Shown here: piece after piece, positions 26,637 through 35,917 of the stretch | Layout of the letters: every line of letters starts with the position of its first letter | Position numbering within the stretch: position 1 is the stretch's first letter | Assembly (NCBI RefSeq): GCF_002135295.1 | Contig: NZ_NEGG01000003.1 | Span: 216,413 to 280,412, forward strand | Length of the DNA stretch: 64,000 nucleotides | Reading direction: 5' to 3' | Origin: Acinetobacter sp. ANC 5054 | Lineage (GTDB): Bacteria > Pseudomonadota > Gammaproteobacteria > Pseudomonadales > Moraxellaceae | Made by a program: the position numbers and the translations under genes | The notes under the pieces: model-generated | Database searches by the model: none | What the model was told of the DNA's origin: nothing | What the model saw: only the letters and a program-made list of their open reading frames with translations

Positions 26637-27092
26637 TTATATAGATGGTATAAACGTTTTAATTTGTGTAGACAAGCCCGGTGCGATCACAGCCTGATCA
26701 TAAATACGCGCTTCTGCTAAAGCGTAAGGATTAAAAAACTCTGAAACCAACAAAGCTGCCATGTGTGCCACTACATTCATGTGACAAACCACAACAATGG
26801 ATTCATACGGTAAATGTGATAACCATTCAACGGCAACTTTTGCATCATCATCAGGTTTAATTGTATTACAGACCACTACAGGGACATTTGGGAAATAAGA
26901 TTGTAAATGTGCCAAGGTTTGTTGAGCACGCAATAATGGACTCACCACAAAGACTTCAGGTCGAATCACATTTTTTAAATACGCTGCGGTTTCAGCCGCT
27001 TGCGTTTCACCGCGCTCTGTTAAAGGACGTTTAACATCATCTCCCATAATCGGCGGCGCTGCTTCACCATGTCGCACTAAAGTCAGTTGCAT
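26637..27092 (-). CDS. sixA: Phosphohistidine phosphatase
   Basis: A 151-residue member of the histidine phosphatase (RHG) family; the start MQLTLVRHGEAAPP contains the RHG motif with the phospho-accepting His8, and VVCHMNVVAHM holds the second histidine. The size and the DVKRPLTERGETQA segment match SixA, which in E. coli removes phosphate from histidine phosphocarriers such as NPr. It lies between gpsA and gspL on the same strand. Confidence 0.9.
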   Translation of the reverse strand: MQLTLVRHGEAAPPIMGDDVKRPLTERGETQAAETAAYLKNVIRPEVFVVSPLLRAQQTLAHLQSYFPNVPVVVCNTIKPDDDAKVAVEWLSHLPYESIVVVCHMNVVAHMAALLVSEFFNPYALAEARIYDQAVIAPGLSTQIKTFIPSI

Positions 27093-27170
27093 AAAATTTC
27101 CCTATAATATTCCGCACATTATATACAGCTCATATGACAATGTAATGATCTTGTTCGAGATTGAACTGCA

Positions 27171-28244
27171 TCAAACTTGCTGATGTGGTAACACAAACTC
27201 AACATCACTACGATGACCATTTTTCATCAGTGACAATGCAATATTTAATGCAGGTGCACCCTCAAAAATAACTTCATATAAGGCACTGGTAATTGGCATA
27301 TACACACCCAACTCTTCCGAACGTGAACGCACTTGTACGATAGTATTGATCCCTTCGGCGGTTTGACCAAGTTCTGTTGTGGCTTGTTCCAAGGTTTTAC
27401 CACTTCCGAGTGCAAACCCAACTTGATAATTACGACTGAGTGGACTGCTGCACGTTGCGAATAAATCACCCACACCTGAAAGGCCAAGGAATGTTAAAGG
27501 ATTGGCACCCAACTTCACAGCAAAGCGACTCATTTCAGCTAATGCACGGGTCAAAATCATACTCTTAGTATTTTCACCCACACCATAGGCCGCAGCGAGT
27601 CCCATCGCAACTGCATAGATATTTTTAAGTGCGCCGCCCAATTCAACACCATGGACATCATCACTAGCAAAGACACGGAATAAAGCGCTATGCAATGCTT
27701 GCTGTACGGCATAGCGAACCAACTCAGATTGGCTAGCAATAACTGTGCCTGCTGGCTGACCTGCAACAATTTCTTTTGCTAAGTTTGGACCAGAAAGTAC
27801 GCCATAAGGCACTTCAGGAAGTTCTTCACGGATAATATCACTCATAAAACTGAAGGTTTTAGCTTCAATGCCTTTGGTCAGTGATACCACTGCTTGTGAA
27901 GTCATAAATGGTTTAATTTGCTGTAAAACGCTACGAAAAGAATGGCTTGGAATCGCAACCAAAATAATATCGCGGTCACGAACCGCTTTTTCCAAATTTG
28001 ATTCAGCGACCAAACCCGCCTCTAATTGAAAATCTGGTAAATAGCGCTTGTTTATATGTGTGGCATTGATATCCGCTGCGACGGCTTCATCACGAATCCA
28101 GATCATGGTATCACAGCCATTACGTACAGCTGTATTTGCCATCGCTGTACCAAAGCTACCACCACCTAAAACCGTCACACGAAGTGCCGTTTTTTGGTCT
28201 ACAGATACTGGGCTTACTAGACTTGCAAAATCAAGTTCCGACAT
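27171..28244 (-). CDS. gpsA: Glycerol-3-phosphate dehydrogenase [NAD(P)+]
   Basis: Makes sn-glycerol 3-phosphate from dihydroxyacetone phosphate for phospholipid synthesis. The 357-residue enzyme has the Rossmann motif VLGGGSFGTAMA (26-37), the VSLTKGIE and GPNLAKEIV segments, the catalytic lysine region LGGALKNIYAVAMG and GLSGVGDLFATCSSPLSRN. About 20 N-terminal residues precede the first strand, slightly longer than in E. coli. Confidence 0.96.
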   Translation of the reverse strand: MSELDFASLVSPVSVDQKTALRVTVLGGGSFGTAMANTAVRNGCDTMIWIRDEAVAADINATHINKRYLPDFQLEAGLVAESNLEKAVRDRDIILVAIPSHSFRSVLQQIKPFMTSQAVVSLTKGIEAKTFSFMSDIIREELPEVPYGVLSGPNLAKEIVAGQPAGTVIASQSELVRYAVQQALHSALFRVFASDDVHGVELGGALKNIYAVAMGLAAAYGVGENTKSMILTRALAEMSRFAVKLGANPLTFLGLSGVGDLFATCSSPLSRNYQVGFALGSGKTLEQATTELGQTAEGINTIVQVRSRSEELGVYMPITSALYEVIFEGAPALNIALSLMKNGHRSDVEFVLPHQQV

Positions 28245-28284
28245 TGTTATTTTATCCTAATCTCTCTATTTATCTTTTTCAGAA

Positions 28285-28875
28285 TTATTGGTTCGCCGTG
28301 TGCCACTTGCGCACAAATTCAGTTGATGCAATTTCTGCACGTGCTGGAATCGCTTTTACAGCTGTTCCTATATAAATAATGCCCGATATTAAATCGCGTT
28401 CAGACAAGCCCAAAGCTTGTTTAAATAATTTTGATTCGACTACAGCTCCACTACGCCACATAGTCGAAAAGCCTTGCACTTGAAGTGACAACAAGAAATT
28501 TTGAATTGCAGCACCTGAACTTAATATTTGCTCAAAGTGTGGAACTTTTGAATGATCTTGCAATTGTGTTAAAGCAAGTACCAATAGTGGTGCACGAAAT
28601 GGGTGATGTTTAACCCGTTCTAATTGCGCTGCTTCAGTTTGCCCTGTATCCGCCAAAGCATGTGACAACAATTCACCAAATGCTTCACGTTCAGACTCAG
28701 GAATCACTACAAACCGTGTCGGTTTGAGACGATGATGATCTGGCGCAGTTAATGCTGCCTGAAATGCTTTTTCCAATTGCTCAGCATTCGGCGCAGGCTC
28801 AATTAAATGCCCAATCGACTGACGCTGATGAATATTTTGATGAACTGTATCGACCGCTGAATTTAGAATTGACAT
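28285..28875 (-). CDS. Nitroreductase family protein (YdjA type)
   Basis: A 196-residue FMN-dependent oxidoreductase-like protein. It has the family pattern of an early helix pair, TAPDHHRLKPTRFVVIPE, the SGAAIQNFLLSLQVQGFSTMWRSG region that lines the FMN site, and a C-terminal ISGIIYIGTAVKAIPARAE strand and loop. These features match the small YdjA subgroup. The physiological substrate is unknown. It lies 40 bases upstream of gpsA on the same strand and may be cotranscribed. Confidence 0.86.
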   Translation of the reverse strand: MSILNSAVDTVHQNIHQRQSIGHLIEPAPNAEQLEKAFQAALTAPDHHRLKPTRFVVIPESEREAFGELLSHALADTGQTEAAQLERVKHHPFRAPLLVLALTQLQDHSKVPHFEQILSSGAAIQNFLLSLQVQGFSTMWRSGAVVESKLFKQALGLSERDLISGIIYIGTAVKAIPARAEIASTEFVRKWHTANQ

Positions 28876-29087
28876 CTATGCACTGTACTTAAAAACTATG
28901 TCTCAAGATTAGCATATTCTCAATGACTTACTCTAGAATGTTTCGATTTGAAAATTTGTAAAACCACATAAACAGCTACATTCACAGTTTCACTATAAAA
29001 AGCTGCATAATCAGTACAGTACCTCCCTGTTCTATAAGCATTTTTATGTTCCAATTAATCAAAATGTTTCTTCATTCGGGGCTATCC

Positions 29088-29477
29088 ATGAAATCTATGA
29101 AAACAACAGCAACGATTGTGACTTCAATGAGTGCAGCTATTTTGCTTTCTGCATGTGCGAGCACACCATCTAAATCTTTAGCGATTCAAAAACCCAACAA
29201 TCAATATGAAGTCACAGCTGTCGGCAAAACCAGCTTAACGGCAAAAAATAATGCAATTGCTGCGGCAAACAGCACTTGTGGTAAAAATGCCACCCCTATC
29301 GTTGTTGATGAAAGACAAGAATACAACGGCGTATTAAAAGGGGTTGTGGATGAAAAAACTGGACAAATGATTCAAGCTGCTGCTGGTGTACTTGGCTCAA
29401 TCACAGGTAATAACGGCAATATCAGTAAAGATGACGATTATCAAACGGTACTAACTTTTACCTGTCGTGCAAATTAA
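29088..29477 (+). CDS. Lipoprotein of unknown function
   Basis: Start set at 29088 (MKSMKTTATIV); a longer frame from 29046 would spoil the signal peptide. The lipobox LLSAC puts the lipidated cysteine at residue 23. The mature protein of about 107 residues has YEVTAVGKTSLTAKNNAIAAANSTC, a motif seen in small envelope proteins, an amphipathic AAAGVLGSITGN segment and a C-terminal strand ending TFTCRAN with a second cysteine. Family not identified. It ends at a strong terminator. Confidence 0.75.
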   Translation: MKSMKTTATIVTSMSAAILLSACASTPSKSLAIQKPNNQYEVTAVGKTSLTAKNNAIAAANSTCGKNATPIVVDERQEYNGVLKGVVDEKTGQMIQAAAGVLGSITGNNGNISKDDDYQTVLTFTCRAN

Positions 29478-29533
29478 TTCTTAAGTGCATGTTTATACTT
29501 AAGTACATCCGCATTTAAATCATATGCATAAAG

Positions 29534-29560
29534 AAAAGCCACCGATGGGTGGCTTTTTTT
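29534..29560. terminator. Bidirectional terminator between the lipoprotein gene and rhlB
   Basis: AAAAGCCACC GATG GGTGGCTTTT followed by TTT on the plus strand; the A run on the other side lets it serve rhlB as well. Confidence 0.9.
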
Positions 29561-29583
29561 ATTTCGAAGAACACAAAGTCAAA

Positions 29584-30735
29584 TTAGCAATAACCATCTA
29601 GACGTGTTAACGGTAATTTTTGACCAATGGCTTTTTCAATTTCTGGTAAAGAAAATGCATCATCTTCAGATAAGAAACTGATACTTACACCACGTGTACC
29701 CGCACGTCCTGTACGACCGATACGATGCACATAGTCATCTGACTGTTCAGGCAAGGTAAAGTTCACCACATGCGATACACCGTCAACGTGAATCCCACGA
29801 CCTGCAACATCGGTTGCGATCATGATGTTATGTTGACCATTCTTAAACTGATCGAGCATTTTCAGACGTTTGTCTTGAGCGATTTCACCTGACAACATCA
29901 CCACTTTATAACCATCTTTCTTCAAGTGATCATATAACTTACGCACTTGATCGCGACGATTGGCGAAAATCATCACTTTCTCAATCGGCTCATCGCGTAA
30001 GATATCTTCTAGCAGCTTATATTTGTCAGATTTCGCTACCATATACACACGCTGTTCAACGTCAGCATTGGTTTTCTTTTCTGGTTCAATTTCAACGGTT
30101 ACAGGTTCAAATAACCATTGCTGAGCCAAGTTCAACACGTCATAACTAAATGTAGCGGAGAACATTAGGGTTTGGCGTTGTTCTTTACGCGGTGAGAAAC
30201 GCACAATACGCTTAACAGATGGGATGAAACCCATATCTAATAAACGGTCAGCCTCATCAATCACCAAAAACTCAATTTGATCTAACCAAACTTCTTTTTG
30301 CTCGACGAAGTCAATCAGACGACCTGGCGTTGCCACCATAATGTCAACGAAATTACGATTGAGTAGATTTTTTTGTTTATCGAAATCAACGCCACCTAGT
30401 AATGTCATAACATTGAGGTCTGTAAATTTCACCAACTCTTTTGCATCGCTTTCAATTTGCAAAGCGAGTTCGCGTGTAGGTGCCAAAATCAAAGCACGTG
30501 GTTCACCACGAAAGCGCTGTTCTTTAATTGGATTATTCAACAAGTCGTTAATCACACTGACTAAAAACGCAGCTGTTTTACCCGTACCTGTCTGAGCACG
30601 ACCAATCGCATCATGGCCCGCCAATGTAAATTTTAAAACCTTTTGCTGAATCGGCGTCATATCCTTAAAACCTAAAGCATCAATCGCTTTTTTTAGGTTT
30701 GGATGTAAATTTAAGGTTTCAAAACCTGATGACAT
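29584..30735 (-). CDS. rhlB: DEAD-box ATP-dependent RNA helicase (RhlB type)
   Basis: Unwinds structured RNA; RhlB is the helicase of the RNA degradosome. The 383-residue protein has the Q motif (MTPIQQ, 26-31), Walker A AQTGTGKT (47-54), PTREL, DEAD at 160-163, SAT and HRIGRTGRAG. The alignment with E. coli RhlB is good over the core, but it stops right after LPLTRLDGYC and lacks the basic C-terminal tail. RhlE or other DEAD-box members are the alternative. Its start is 60 bases from the cold-shock terminator. Confidence 0.82.
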   Translation of the reverse strand: MSSGFETLNLHPNLKKAIDALGFKDMTPIQQKVLKFTLAGHDAIGRAQTGTGKTAAFLVSVINDLLNNPIKEQRFRGEPRALILAPTRELALQIESDAKELVKFTDLNVMTLLGGVDFDKQKNLLNRNFVDIMVATPGRLIDFVEQKEVWLDQIEFLVIDEADRLLDMGFIPSVKRIVRFSPRKEQRQTLMFSATFSYDVLNLAQQWLFEPVTVEIEPEKKTNADVEQRVYMVAKSDKYKLLEDILRDEPIEKVMIFANRRDQVRKLYDHLKKDGYKVVMLSGEIAQDKRLKMLDQFKNGQHNIMIATDVAGRGIHVDGVSHVVNFTLPEQSDDYVHRIGRTGRAGTRGVSISFLSEDDAFSLPEIEKAIGQKLPLTRLDGYC

Positions 30736-30783
30736 AAATGTGCCCTAAATGAATAATCACAAAATTCTAATGCATTATAAACA

Positions 30784-30814
30784 AAAAACGCCCCAATTTA
30801 CATTGGAGCGTTTT
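30784..30814 (-). terminator. Terminator of the cold-shock gene
   Basis: On the minus strand AAAACGCTCCAA TGTAAA TTGGGGCGTTTT is followed by TTGTTT; it falls 20 bases after the cold-shock gene stop. Confidence 0.85.
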
Positions 30815-30831
30815 ATCGTACAATTAGACGA

Positions 30832-31044
30832 TTAGTCTAATGGTTGTACTTCTTCAGCTTGAAAGCCTTTTTGACCTTTTACAACACTGAATTCTACGCG
30901 TTGGCCGTCACGAAGTGAACGGTGACCGTCACCCATGATTGCGCGGAAATGAACGAATACATCGTCGCCGCCGTTACGTTGAATAAAGCCGAAGCCTTTA
31001 GTGTCGTTGAACCATTTAACAACGCCTTGTTCGCGAGCTGTCAT
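30832..31044 (-). CDS. Cold-shock domain protein (CspA family)
   Basis: A 70-residue OB-fold nucleic-acid-binding protein with RNP1 KGFGFI (16-21) and RNP2 VFVHF (29-33). The family acts as RNA chaperones. The N-terminus [17 protein letters not shown] is standard. A GATTAA stretch precedes the ATG. The 375-base upstream region leaves room for a long, regulated leader, typical of this family, though cold induction cannot be read from the sequence. Confidence 0.96.
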   Translation of the reverse strand: MTAREQGVVKWFNDTKGFGFIQRNGGDDVFVHFRAIMGDGHRSLRDGQRVEFSVVKGQKGFQAEEVQPLD

Positions 31045-31419
31045 AAGTTAATCCTTATCGTACTTAAAAAAGAAGGACCACCCGGTGTTGCAAACAGCAG
31101 ACTTGACAAGGTTAAAAAATATTTTTATTTCTAAGCTTGTAATCATTCTGTAAAACTATCAACAAAATCCCGGTTACATCCAAATATATCAAGAGTTAAA
31201 AAGGCTTCACAGCCTATAAAAATCTTAATAACACAATGAGCTTAACACGGGTTCACACCAAATAATAGATTTTTTTGATCTAATTTCCTTTTGAATAATC
31301 TTATTTTTTCACATACTTTGAGCAATAATTGAGGTGCATTTTTTGCCGATTAATTGTTGGGATTTGGCACCTTATTTGCTAATATTTCCATAGATTGGTA
31401 AATATGTTGGAATTGTGTT
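31045..31419. other. Divergent intergenic region: cold-shock leader and TusA-like promoter
   Basis: No gene is supported in these 375 bases. The half nearest the cold-shock gene probably encodes its 5' leader. TTGGGA (31357-31362) and TAATAT (31380-31385), 17 bases apart, form a plausible plus-strand promoter 35 bases before the TusA-like gene. Confidence 0.5.
31357..31385 (+). promoter_or_regulatory. Predicted promoter of the TusA-like gene
   Basis: TTGGGA and TAATAT with a 17-base spacer match four of six positions of each sigma-70 hexamer, ending 35 bases before the GTG start at 31420. Confidence 0.45.
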
Positions 31420-31653
31420 GTGAATGCTGGGGAAAAGTCGGTAATAACAGTTGATGCTATGGGTAAACCCTGCCCAATGCCTTTGCTGATGCTCAAAAAA
31501 GCACTAAAAAATAGTCCAGAGCAAATATTACTCTTAAAGTCATCAGATCCGCACAGTCAACAGGATGTATCACGTTACTGTCAAATACATCATTTAAACT
31601 GTGAAATGAACAAAATTTCAGATTGTGAATATCATTACTTAATTGAATCTTAA
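31420..31653 (+). CDS. TusA-like sulfur carrier protein
   Basis: A 77-residue protein with the CPMP sulfur-acceptor motif (DAMGKPCPMPLLMLKKAL) after a first strand, followed by ILLLKSSDPHSQQDVSRYC, matching the two-layer TusA fold. TusA family members carry persulfide for tRNA thiolation or other sulfur transfer. The start is GTG at 31420, which keeps the first strand intact; ATG 31459 would delete it. No tusBCD genes are near, so the partner is unknown. Confidence 0.85.
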   Translation: MNAGEKSVITVDAMGKPCPMPLLMLKKALKNSPEQILLLKSSDPHSQQDVSRYCQIHHLNCEMNKISDCEYHYLIES

Positions 31654-31796
31654 TAAGATTAAGTTAAACATATTTGCTTCATATTTGCATAAAACTTTAC
31701 ATTTCTATACCCAAATTTCCATTTTTTGCTAGATTATTGGATTAAGATGAACCTTAGTTATTGGGCTTACCCATTTTTAGTTCTCAAGGAGAAAAC

Positions 31797-32666
31797 ATGA
31801 GTGACAGCAGCAATCAATTGATGCCCCTGTCATTATCGGCACCCGGGGTGAATCTTGGTGCTTATATTAGTACTGTTAACCAGATTCCTATTTTAACAGC
31901 CGAACAAGAAAAAGAGCTGGCTGAACGTTATTACTATGACCAAGATTTAGATGCTGCCAAAATGCTGGTGATGTCGCATCTACGTTTTGTTGTGCATATT
32001 GCACGTAGCTATGCAGGTTATGGCTTACCTCAAGGTGACCTTATACAAGAAGGCAACTTGGGCTTAATGAAAGCAGTTAAGCGATTTGACCCAAATATGG
32101 GCGTACGTTTAGTGTCATTTGCAGTGCACTGGATTAAAGCTGAAATTCACGAATATGTGATTCGTAACTGGCGTATTGTTAAAATTGCGACCACCAAAGC
32201 ACAGCGTAAATTATTCTTTAATTTACGTAGCTTAAAAAAATCATCTAAAAAATTGACGCTTGCTGAAGCTCAGTCGATTGCAAATGATTTAAATGTAACA
32301 GCTGAACAAGTTTTAGAAATGGAAGGTCGTTTGACTGCCTATGATGCTGCATTTGAAGCGCAAGGTGATGACGACGATGAAGGTTCAACCCATGTTGCCC
32401 CTGCATTGTATCTTGAAGACAATCGTTATGACCCTGCCCGACTTGCAGAAGAAGAAGATTACGAAGAGCAAAGCAGTTCGGCTTTACATGATGCAATGGA
32501 TCAACTTGATGATCGTTCACGTAACATTTTGCAGCGCCGTTGGTTAGATGATGAAAAATCGACATTGCATGAACTTGCAGCTGAATACAATGTTTCAGCA
32601 GAGCGTATTCGTCAGTTAGAAAAAAATGCAATGGAAAAAATCAAAGTTGCAATGTCATCAAATTAG
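31797..32666 (+). CDS. rpoH: RNA polymerase sigma factor RpoH (sigma-32)
   Basis: Directs RNA polymerase to heat-shock promoters. The start is set at 31797 because AAGGAG at 31786-31791 lies six bases upstream. The 289-residue protein has region 2 with [21 protein letters not shown], the RpoH-specific segment [13 protein letters not shown] and a region 4 helix-turn-helix ([19 protein letters not shown]). A stretch of acidic residues (GDDDDEG) interrupts region 3. clpB in this window has a matching promoter. Confidence 0.97.
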   Translation: MSDSSNQLMPLSLSAPGVNLGAYISTVNQIPILTAEQEKELAERYYYDQDLDAAKMLVMSHLRFVVHIARSYAGYGLPQGDLIQEGNLGLMKAVKRFDPNMGVRLVSFAVHWIKAEIHEYVIRNWRIVKIATTKAQRKLFFNLRSLKKSSKKLTLAEAQSIANDLNVTAEQVLEMEGRLTAYDAAFEAQGDDDDEGSTHVAPALYLEDNRYDPARLAEEEDYEEQSSSALHDAMDQLDDRSRNILQRRWLDDEKSTLHELAAEYNVSAERIRQLEKNAMEKIKVAMSSN

Positions 32667-32695
32667 TATCGATAGTTGTACCTAACATAAATGAG

Positions 32696-32723
32696 AAAAG
32701 AGCATTTCGATGCTCTTTTTTTT
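32696..32723 (+). terminator. Terminator of rpoH
   Basis: AAAAGAGCAT TTCG ATGCTCTTTT with a stable UUCG tetraloop, followed by TTTT. Confidence 0.93.
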
Positions 32724-32797
32724 ATGCTTAGGTTTCACTTAACCCTGCATAGATAATATGCTATGGTTATGCGCAAAATTTGTTAGGGTGAATGCAC

Positions 32798-33163
32798 ATG
32801 TGGATTGGGATCTCTGCACTTAACTTGGCCTTTGCTGTCATGCTTGGTGCCTTTGGTGCACATGGATTAAAAGCTCGAGCAACTGAAGCACAGTTGGCTT
32901 GGTGGCAAACCGCAACAGATTACTTTTTCTATCATGCCTTAGGTTTGTTGGCGCTCGCTATACTGAGTAAAGTCATTCCGCAACTCCCTATTAAAGCCAG
33001 TTTTCTCTTGATCCAAATTGGTATTTTCTTCTTTTGTGGCTCTTTATATGTCATGGCACTTGGCTTACCACGTGGATTGGGTGCAATTACCCCAATTGGT
33101 GGTGCACTAATGATTGCGGGATGGCTCATACTGGCATGGAATGCTCTTAAATACGCAAAATAA
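32798..33163 (+). CDS. DUF423 family inner-membrane protein
   Basis: A small protein of about 121 residues with four hydrophobic segments. It starts WIGISALNLAFAVMLGAFGAHGL, the DUF423 (YgdD) signature, and ends with GAITPIGGALMIAGWLILAWNAL. Function is undefined for the family. ATG codons at 32792 and 32798 are both possible; the GGGTG at 32785 is better spaced for the second. It is followed 87 bases later by thiS. Confidence 0.9.
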   Translation: MWIGISALNLAFAVMLGAFGAHGLKARATEAQLAWWQTATDYFFYHALGLLALAILSKVIPQLPIKASFLLIQIGIFFFCGSLYVMALGLPRGLGAITPIGGALMIAGWLILAWNALKYAK

Positions 33164-33250
33164 TATTTATAACGCTTTGGTCACTCATAAGATAGTTGCC
33201 CAAGCTTAGCCTTTTCTTTTTGCCCACGATATCAATGGATTTCAACACCA

Positions 33251-33448
33251 ATGCAGATTTACTTAAATGGCGAAGCACAGCAAACGGAATGCAAAAATTT
33301 GCTGCAATTGGTTCAACAATTGCAATTGGAAGGTAAACGATTTGCTGTCGAAAAAAATGAAATGATCATTTCAAAAAGCAAATTAGAGCAAACGCTAATT
33401 TTCGAACTTGATCATATAGAAATTATTCATGCCGTAGGTGGCGGCTAA
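33251..33448 (+). CDS. thiS: Sulfur carrier protein ThiS
   Basis: A 65-residue ubiquitin-like protein that carries sulfur as a C-terminal thiocarboxylate for thiazole synthesis. It ends HAVGGG, providing the required Gly-Gly, and begins with the MQIYLNGEAQQ strand pair. It lies 12 bases before thiG, the enzyme that uses it. The adenylating partner ThiF and the glycine-side enzymes ThiH or ThiO are not in the window. Confidence 0.95.
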   Translation: MQIYLNGEAQQTECKNLLQLVQQLQLEGKRFAVEKNEMIISKSKLEQTLIFELDHIEIIHAVGGG

Positions 33449-33460
33449 AACGGAGTCCCC

Positions 33461-34246
33461 ATGGAAGATACCCCCTTAATCATAGGTTCACGTACATTTA
33501 ATTCACGTTTATTGGTCGGCACGGGAAAATACAAAGATTTGACCGAAACGGATCAAGCTATTCAAGCCAGTGGCGCTGAGATTGTTACAGTAGCGATTCG
33601 CAGGGTAAATATTGGGCAACATCCCGATCAACCCAACTTGCTTTCTGTCGTCCCACCCGAAAAGTATACGATTCTGCCAAATACCGCAGGTTGTTTTGAT
33701 ACAAACAGTGCAGTACGAACCTGTATGTTGGCACGTGAACTTTTAGATGGTCACAATTTGGTGAAACTTGAAGTATTGGGTGATGAAAAAACGCTATACC
33801 CAAATATCACAGAGACCTTAAAAGCTGCACGAACATTGATTGATGACGGCTTTGAAATTATGGTCTATACCTCAGATGACCCTATCGTCGCTCAAGAGCT
33901 TGAAAGCATGGGCTGTGTAGCGATTATGCCTTTGGGTAGTTTGATTGGTTCAGGACTTGGGATTTTAAACCCGCATACGATTTCGATTATTAAAGAAAAT
34001 GCCAAAGTTCCTGTATTGGTCGATGCAGGTGTTGGTACGGCAAGTGATGCAGCGATTGCGATGGAACTGGGCTGTGATGGCGTGCTTATGAATACCGCAA
34101 TAGCTGCCGCTCAAAACCCAGTATTGATGGCATCTGCAATGAAAAAAGCGGTAGAAGCAGGTCGTGAAGCGTTCCTAGCAGGTCGTATGCCGCGTAAACG
34201 TATGGCAAATGCAAGTTCTCCTGAAACAGGATATTTCTTTAAATAA
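33461..34246 (+). CDS. thiG: Thiazole synthase ThiG
   Basis: Forms the thiazole phosphate of thiamine from deoxyxylulose 5-phosphate, dehydroglycine and ThiS thiocarboxylate. The 261-residue TIM-barrel protein has the Schiff-base lysine at residue 102 ([10 protein letters not shown]), [10 protein letters not shown] near the start, and the phosphate-binding segments [13 protein letters not shown] and [12 protein letters not shown]. It has a GGAG ribosome site and is coupled to thiS. Confidence 0.96.
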   Translation: MEDTPLIIGSRTFNSRLLVGTGKYKDLTETDQAIQASGAEIVTVAIRRVNIGQHPDQPNLLSVVPPEKYTILPNTAGCFDTNSAVRTCMLARELLDGHNLVKLEVLGDEKTLYPNITETLKAARTLIDDGFEIMVYTSDDPIVAQELESMGCVAIMPLGSLIGSGLGILNPHTISIIKENAKVPVLVDAGVGTASDAAIAMELGCDGVLMNTAIAAAQNPVLMASAMKKAVEAGREAFLAGRMPRKRMANASSPETGYFFK

Positions 34247-34292
34247 ACTGCTTTGACTAAGACAGCTTTAAATAAAACGTGAATCAAGCTAT

Positions 34293-34318
34293 AAAGAGGA
34301 CTCAATCGAGTCCTCTTT
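34293..34318 (+). terminator. Terminator of thiS-thiG
   Basis: AAAGAGGACTC AATC GAGTCCTCTTT, an 11-bp stem; the T run is short (TTT AT). Confidence 0.8.
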
Positions 34319-34339
34319 ATCTATGACAAAGATAAAACA

Positions 34340-35026
34340 ATGAAAATTTCACAAATTATCTTAGTTGCTAGCCTTATTAGCTTGTCGGTTCAGCTTCTTG
34401 CCGAAGTACTTGCTCTGGCCAAACCGCTTGCGCCAAAAGGTTGGAATATATTAATGGCAACTACAGGTGATCTAAACAAAGATCAAATGTCAGATGTTGC
34501 CATGATTATTGAAAAGCAAAAAAATGACATTATTCATAAAAATGAAGATGGGAAAATAATTCACGACAATCCAAGAAAGCTCATTGTCTTTTTTAAAACT
34601 GCACAGGGGTATCAGCAAATCGTAGAAAACAGTAGCATCCCTGTCGCTGAGCAACCCAATTCATGCCTACTCGACCCGCTAGCTGAAACAGAAGGCGTTG
34701 TAATTAAGAAAGGCAACATATCAATAGACTTTAGCTTTTTTATGTCTTGCGGTGGTTGGGAATGGCCCCGCCACAACTATACCTTCCGTTGGCAAAATCA
34801 AAGATTTGATCTCATCGGTTTTGATTACAACAGTTTCCACCGTGCTTCAGGTGAAGAAACCTCAAAGAGTTATAATTTTTCGACATTAAAGAGCAAGGAA
34901 ATTTTGGGTGGCAATATGTTTGAAGATACCCAAACTCAAACAAAGTGGTCCACTTTCAAAGCACCACAACAATTGACACTTAAAAATATTAATTTTGATG
35001 ATTTTTATACCCAATTTGAATATTAA
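34340..35026 (+). CDS. Secreted protein of unknown function with a calcium-type loop
   Basis: The 228-residue product has a signal peptide (KISQIILVASLISLSVQLLA). Near residue 44 it has GDLNKDQMSDVAMII, a D-x-N-x-D-x-x-x-D spacing like the calcium loop of VCBS/FG-GAP repeats. The rest contains a FSFFMSCGGWEWPRHNYTFRW segment of strand type and two cysteines. A single beta-rich domain is likely, periplasmic or secreted. I do not recognise the family. Single-gene unit with its own terminator. Confidence 0.72.
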   Translation: MKISQIILVASLISLSVQLLAEVLALAKPLAPKGWNILMATTGDLNKDQMSDVAMIIEKQKNDIIHKNEDGKIIHDNPRKLIVFFKTAQGYQQIVENSSIPVAEQPNSCLLDPLAETEGVVIKKGNISIDFSFFMSCGGWEWPRHNYTFRWQNQRFDLIGFDYNSFHRASGEETSKSYNFSTLKSKEILGGNMFEDTQTQTKWSTFKAPQQLTLKNINFDDFYTQFEY

Positions 35027-35048
35027 TAAAAAATACTCCTCATAAAAA

Positions 35049-35068
35049 AACCGTCTCTATAGACGGTT
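35049..35068. terminator. Terminator between the secreted protein gene and the GST gene
   Basis: AACCGTCT CTAT AGACGGTT with A-rich and T-rich flanks, shared by the convergent genes. Confidence 0.8.
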
Positions 35069-35091
35069 ATTTATTTTATGCGTTTGAGGAA

Positions 35092-35703
35092 TTAAGGAAT
35101 TAAACCTTCATCGCGCATCGCAATTTGAACAGATTGACGCTCTGCAACTTTATTACGAATCGCTATAATATTTTTATATGGTGTTAAATCATGCTCAATA
35201 CCATTTGACCAATTAGTTAGTACAAAAAGATAAGCATCGGCAGGACCAAAATTATCATCGACTAAATAATCGTTATCTGACTCACCAATCGCTTTATCGA
35301 TATAAGTTAGTAAACGGTCAATTTCTGCATAGGCTTTTTCTTTAGCGGCAGCATCTAATGGTGCGCCAAAGAATACCGCATAGGCATCATGCAATTCTGA
35401 GTTCAAATAACCTAGCCACTCTAGTACTTTTGCACGACCAAGACCTGATGGTGGAATTAAATCTTGCTTTGGATCATGCTGCGCCAAAAATGGAAGAATC
35501 GCGACATTTTCAGTTAAAATTAAACCTGGATTAATTTCTAATGCGGGTACATAACCTTTAGGATTGATCTCGTAATAATCTGCGCCTTTTTCTGTTTTAT
35601 GCGTTTTAAGGTCTACACGGACCAAATCAAAATCTACATTAATTTCATTTAAAATAATATGTGATGCTAATGAACATGCACCTGGAGAATAATAAAGCTT
35701 CAT
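35092..35703 (-). CDS. Glutathione S-transferase, beta-class like
   Basis: A 203-residue protein with the bacterial beta-class N-terminus KLYYSPGACSLASHI, in which Cys9 is the expected active-site residue, an ENVAILPFLAQ glutathione-contact segment, and an all-helical C-terminal domain (DNFGPADAYLFVLTNW). The class conjugates or reduces glutathione adducts and binds hydrophobic ligands. It is divergent from the SulP transporter gene, with a 214-base gap. Confidence 0.92.
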   Translation of the reverse strand: MKLYYSPGACSLASHIILNEINVDFDLVRVDLKTHKTEKGADYYEINPKGYVPALEINPGLILTENVAILPFLAQHDPKQDLIPPSGLGRAKVLEWLGYLNSELHDAYAVFFGAPLDAAAKEKAYAEIDRLLTYIDKAIGESDNDYLVDDNFGPADAYLFVLTNWSNGIEHDLTPYKNIIAIRNKVAERQSVQIAMRDEGLIP

Positions 35704-35917
35704 ATCTGATCCTTGTTATGTACTATTCAATGTTTTAAATCTCTTCTGTCAAACTTTCAAGTGATCAAACCTGTAAATTGCAAAAAAGCGTAAATGCAGA
35801 AACATATATGCTCATTGACTATTGTCCATATTTGCAAAGATTTCAAGTCAAACTGTTATGCATTTTTATACAAAGATGTTTTAACATAGCCGCGATTAAA
35901 ATTTGATGAAATGAACT

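Noticed and set aside
33251..34246. Complete thiamine operon
   Set aside because: Only thiS and thiG are present; no thiF, thiH, thiO or thiC and no TPP riboswitch-like leader was seen.
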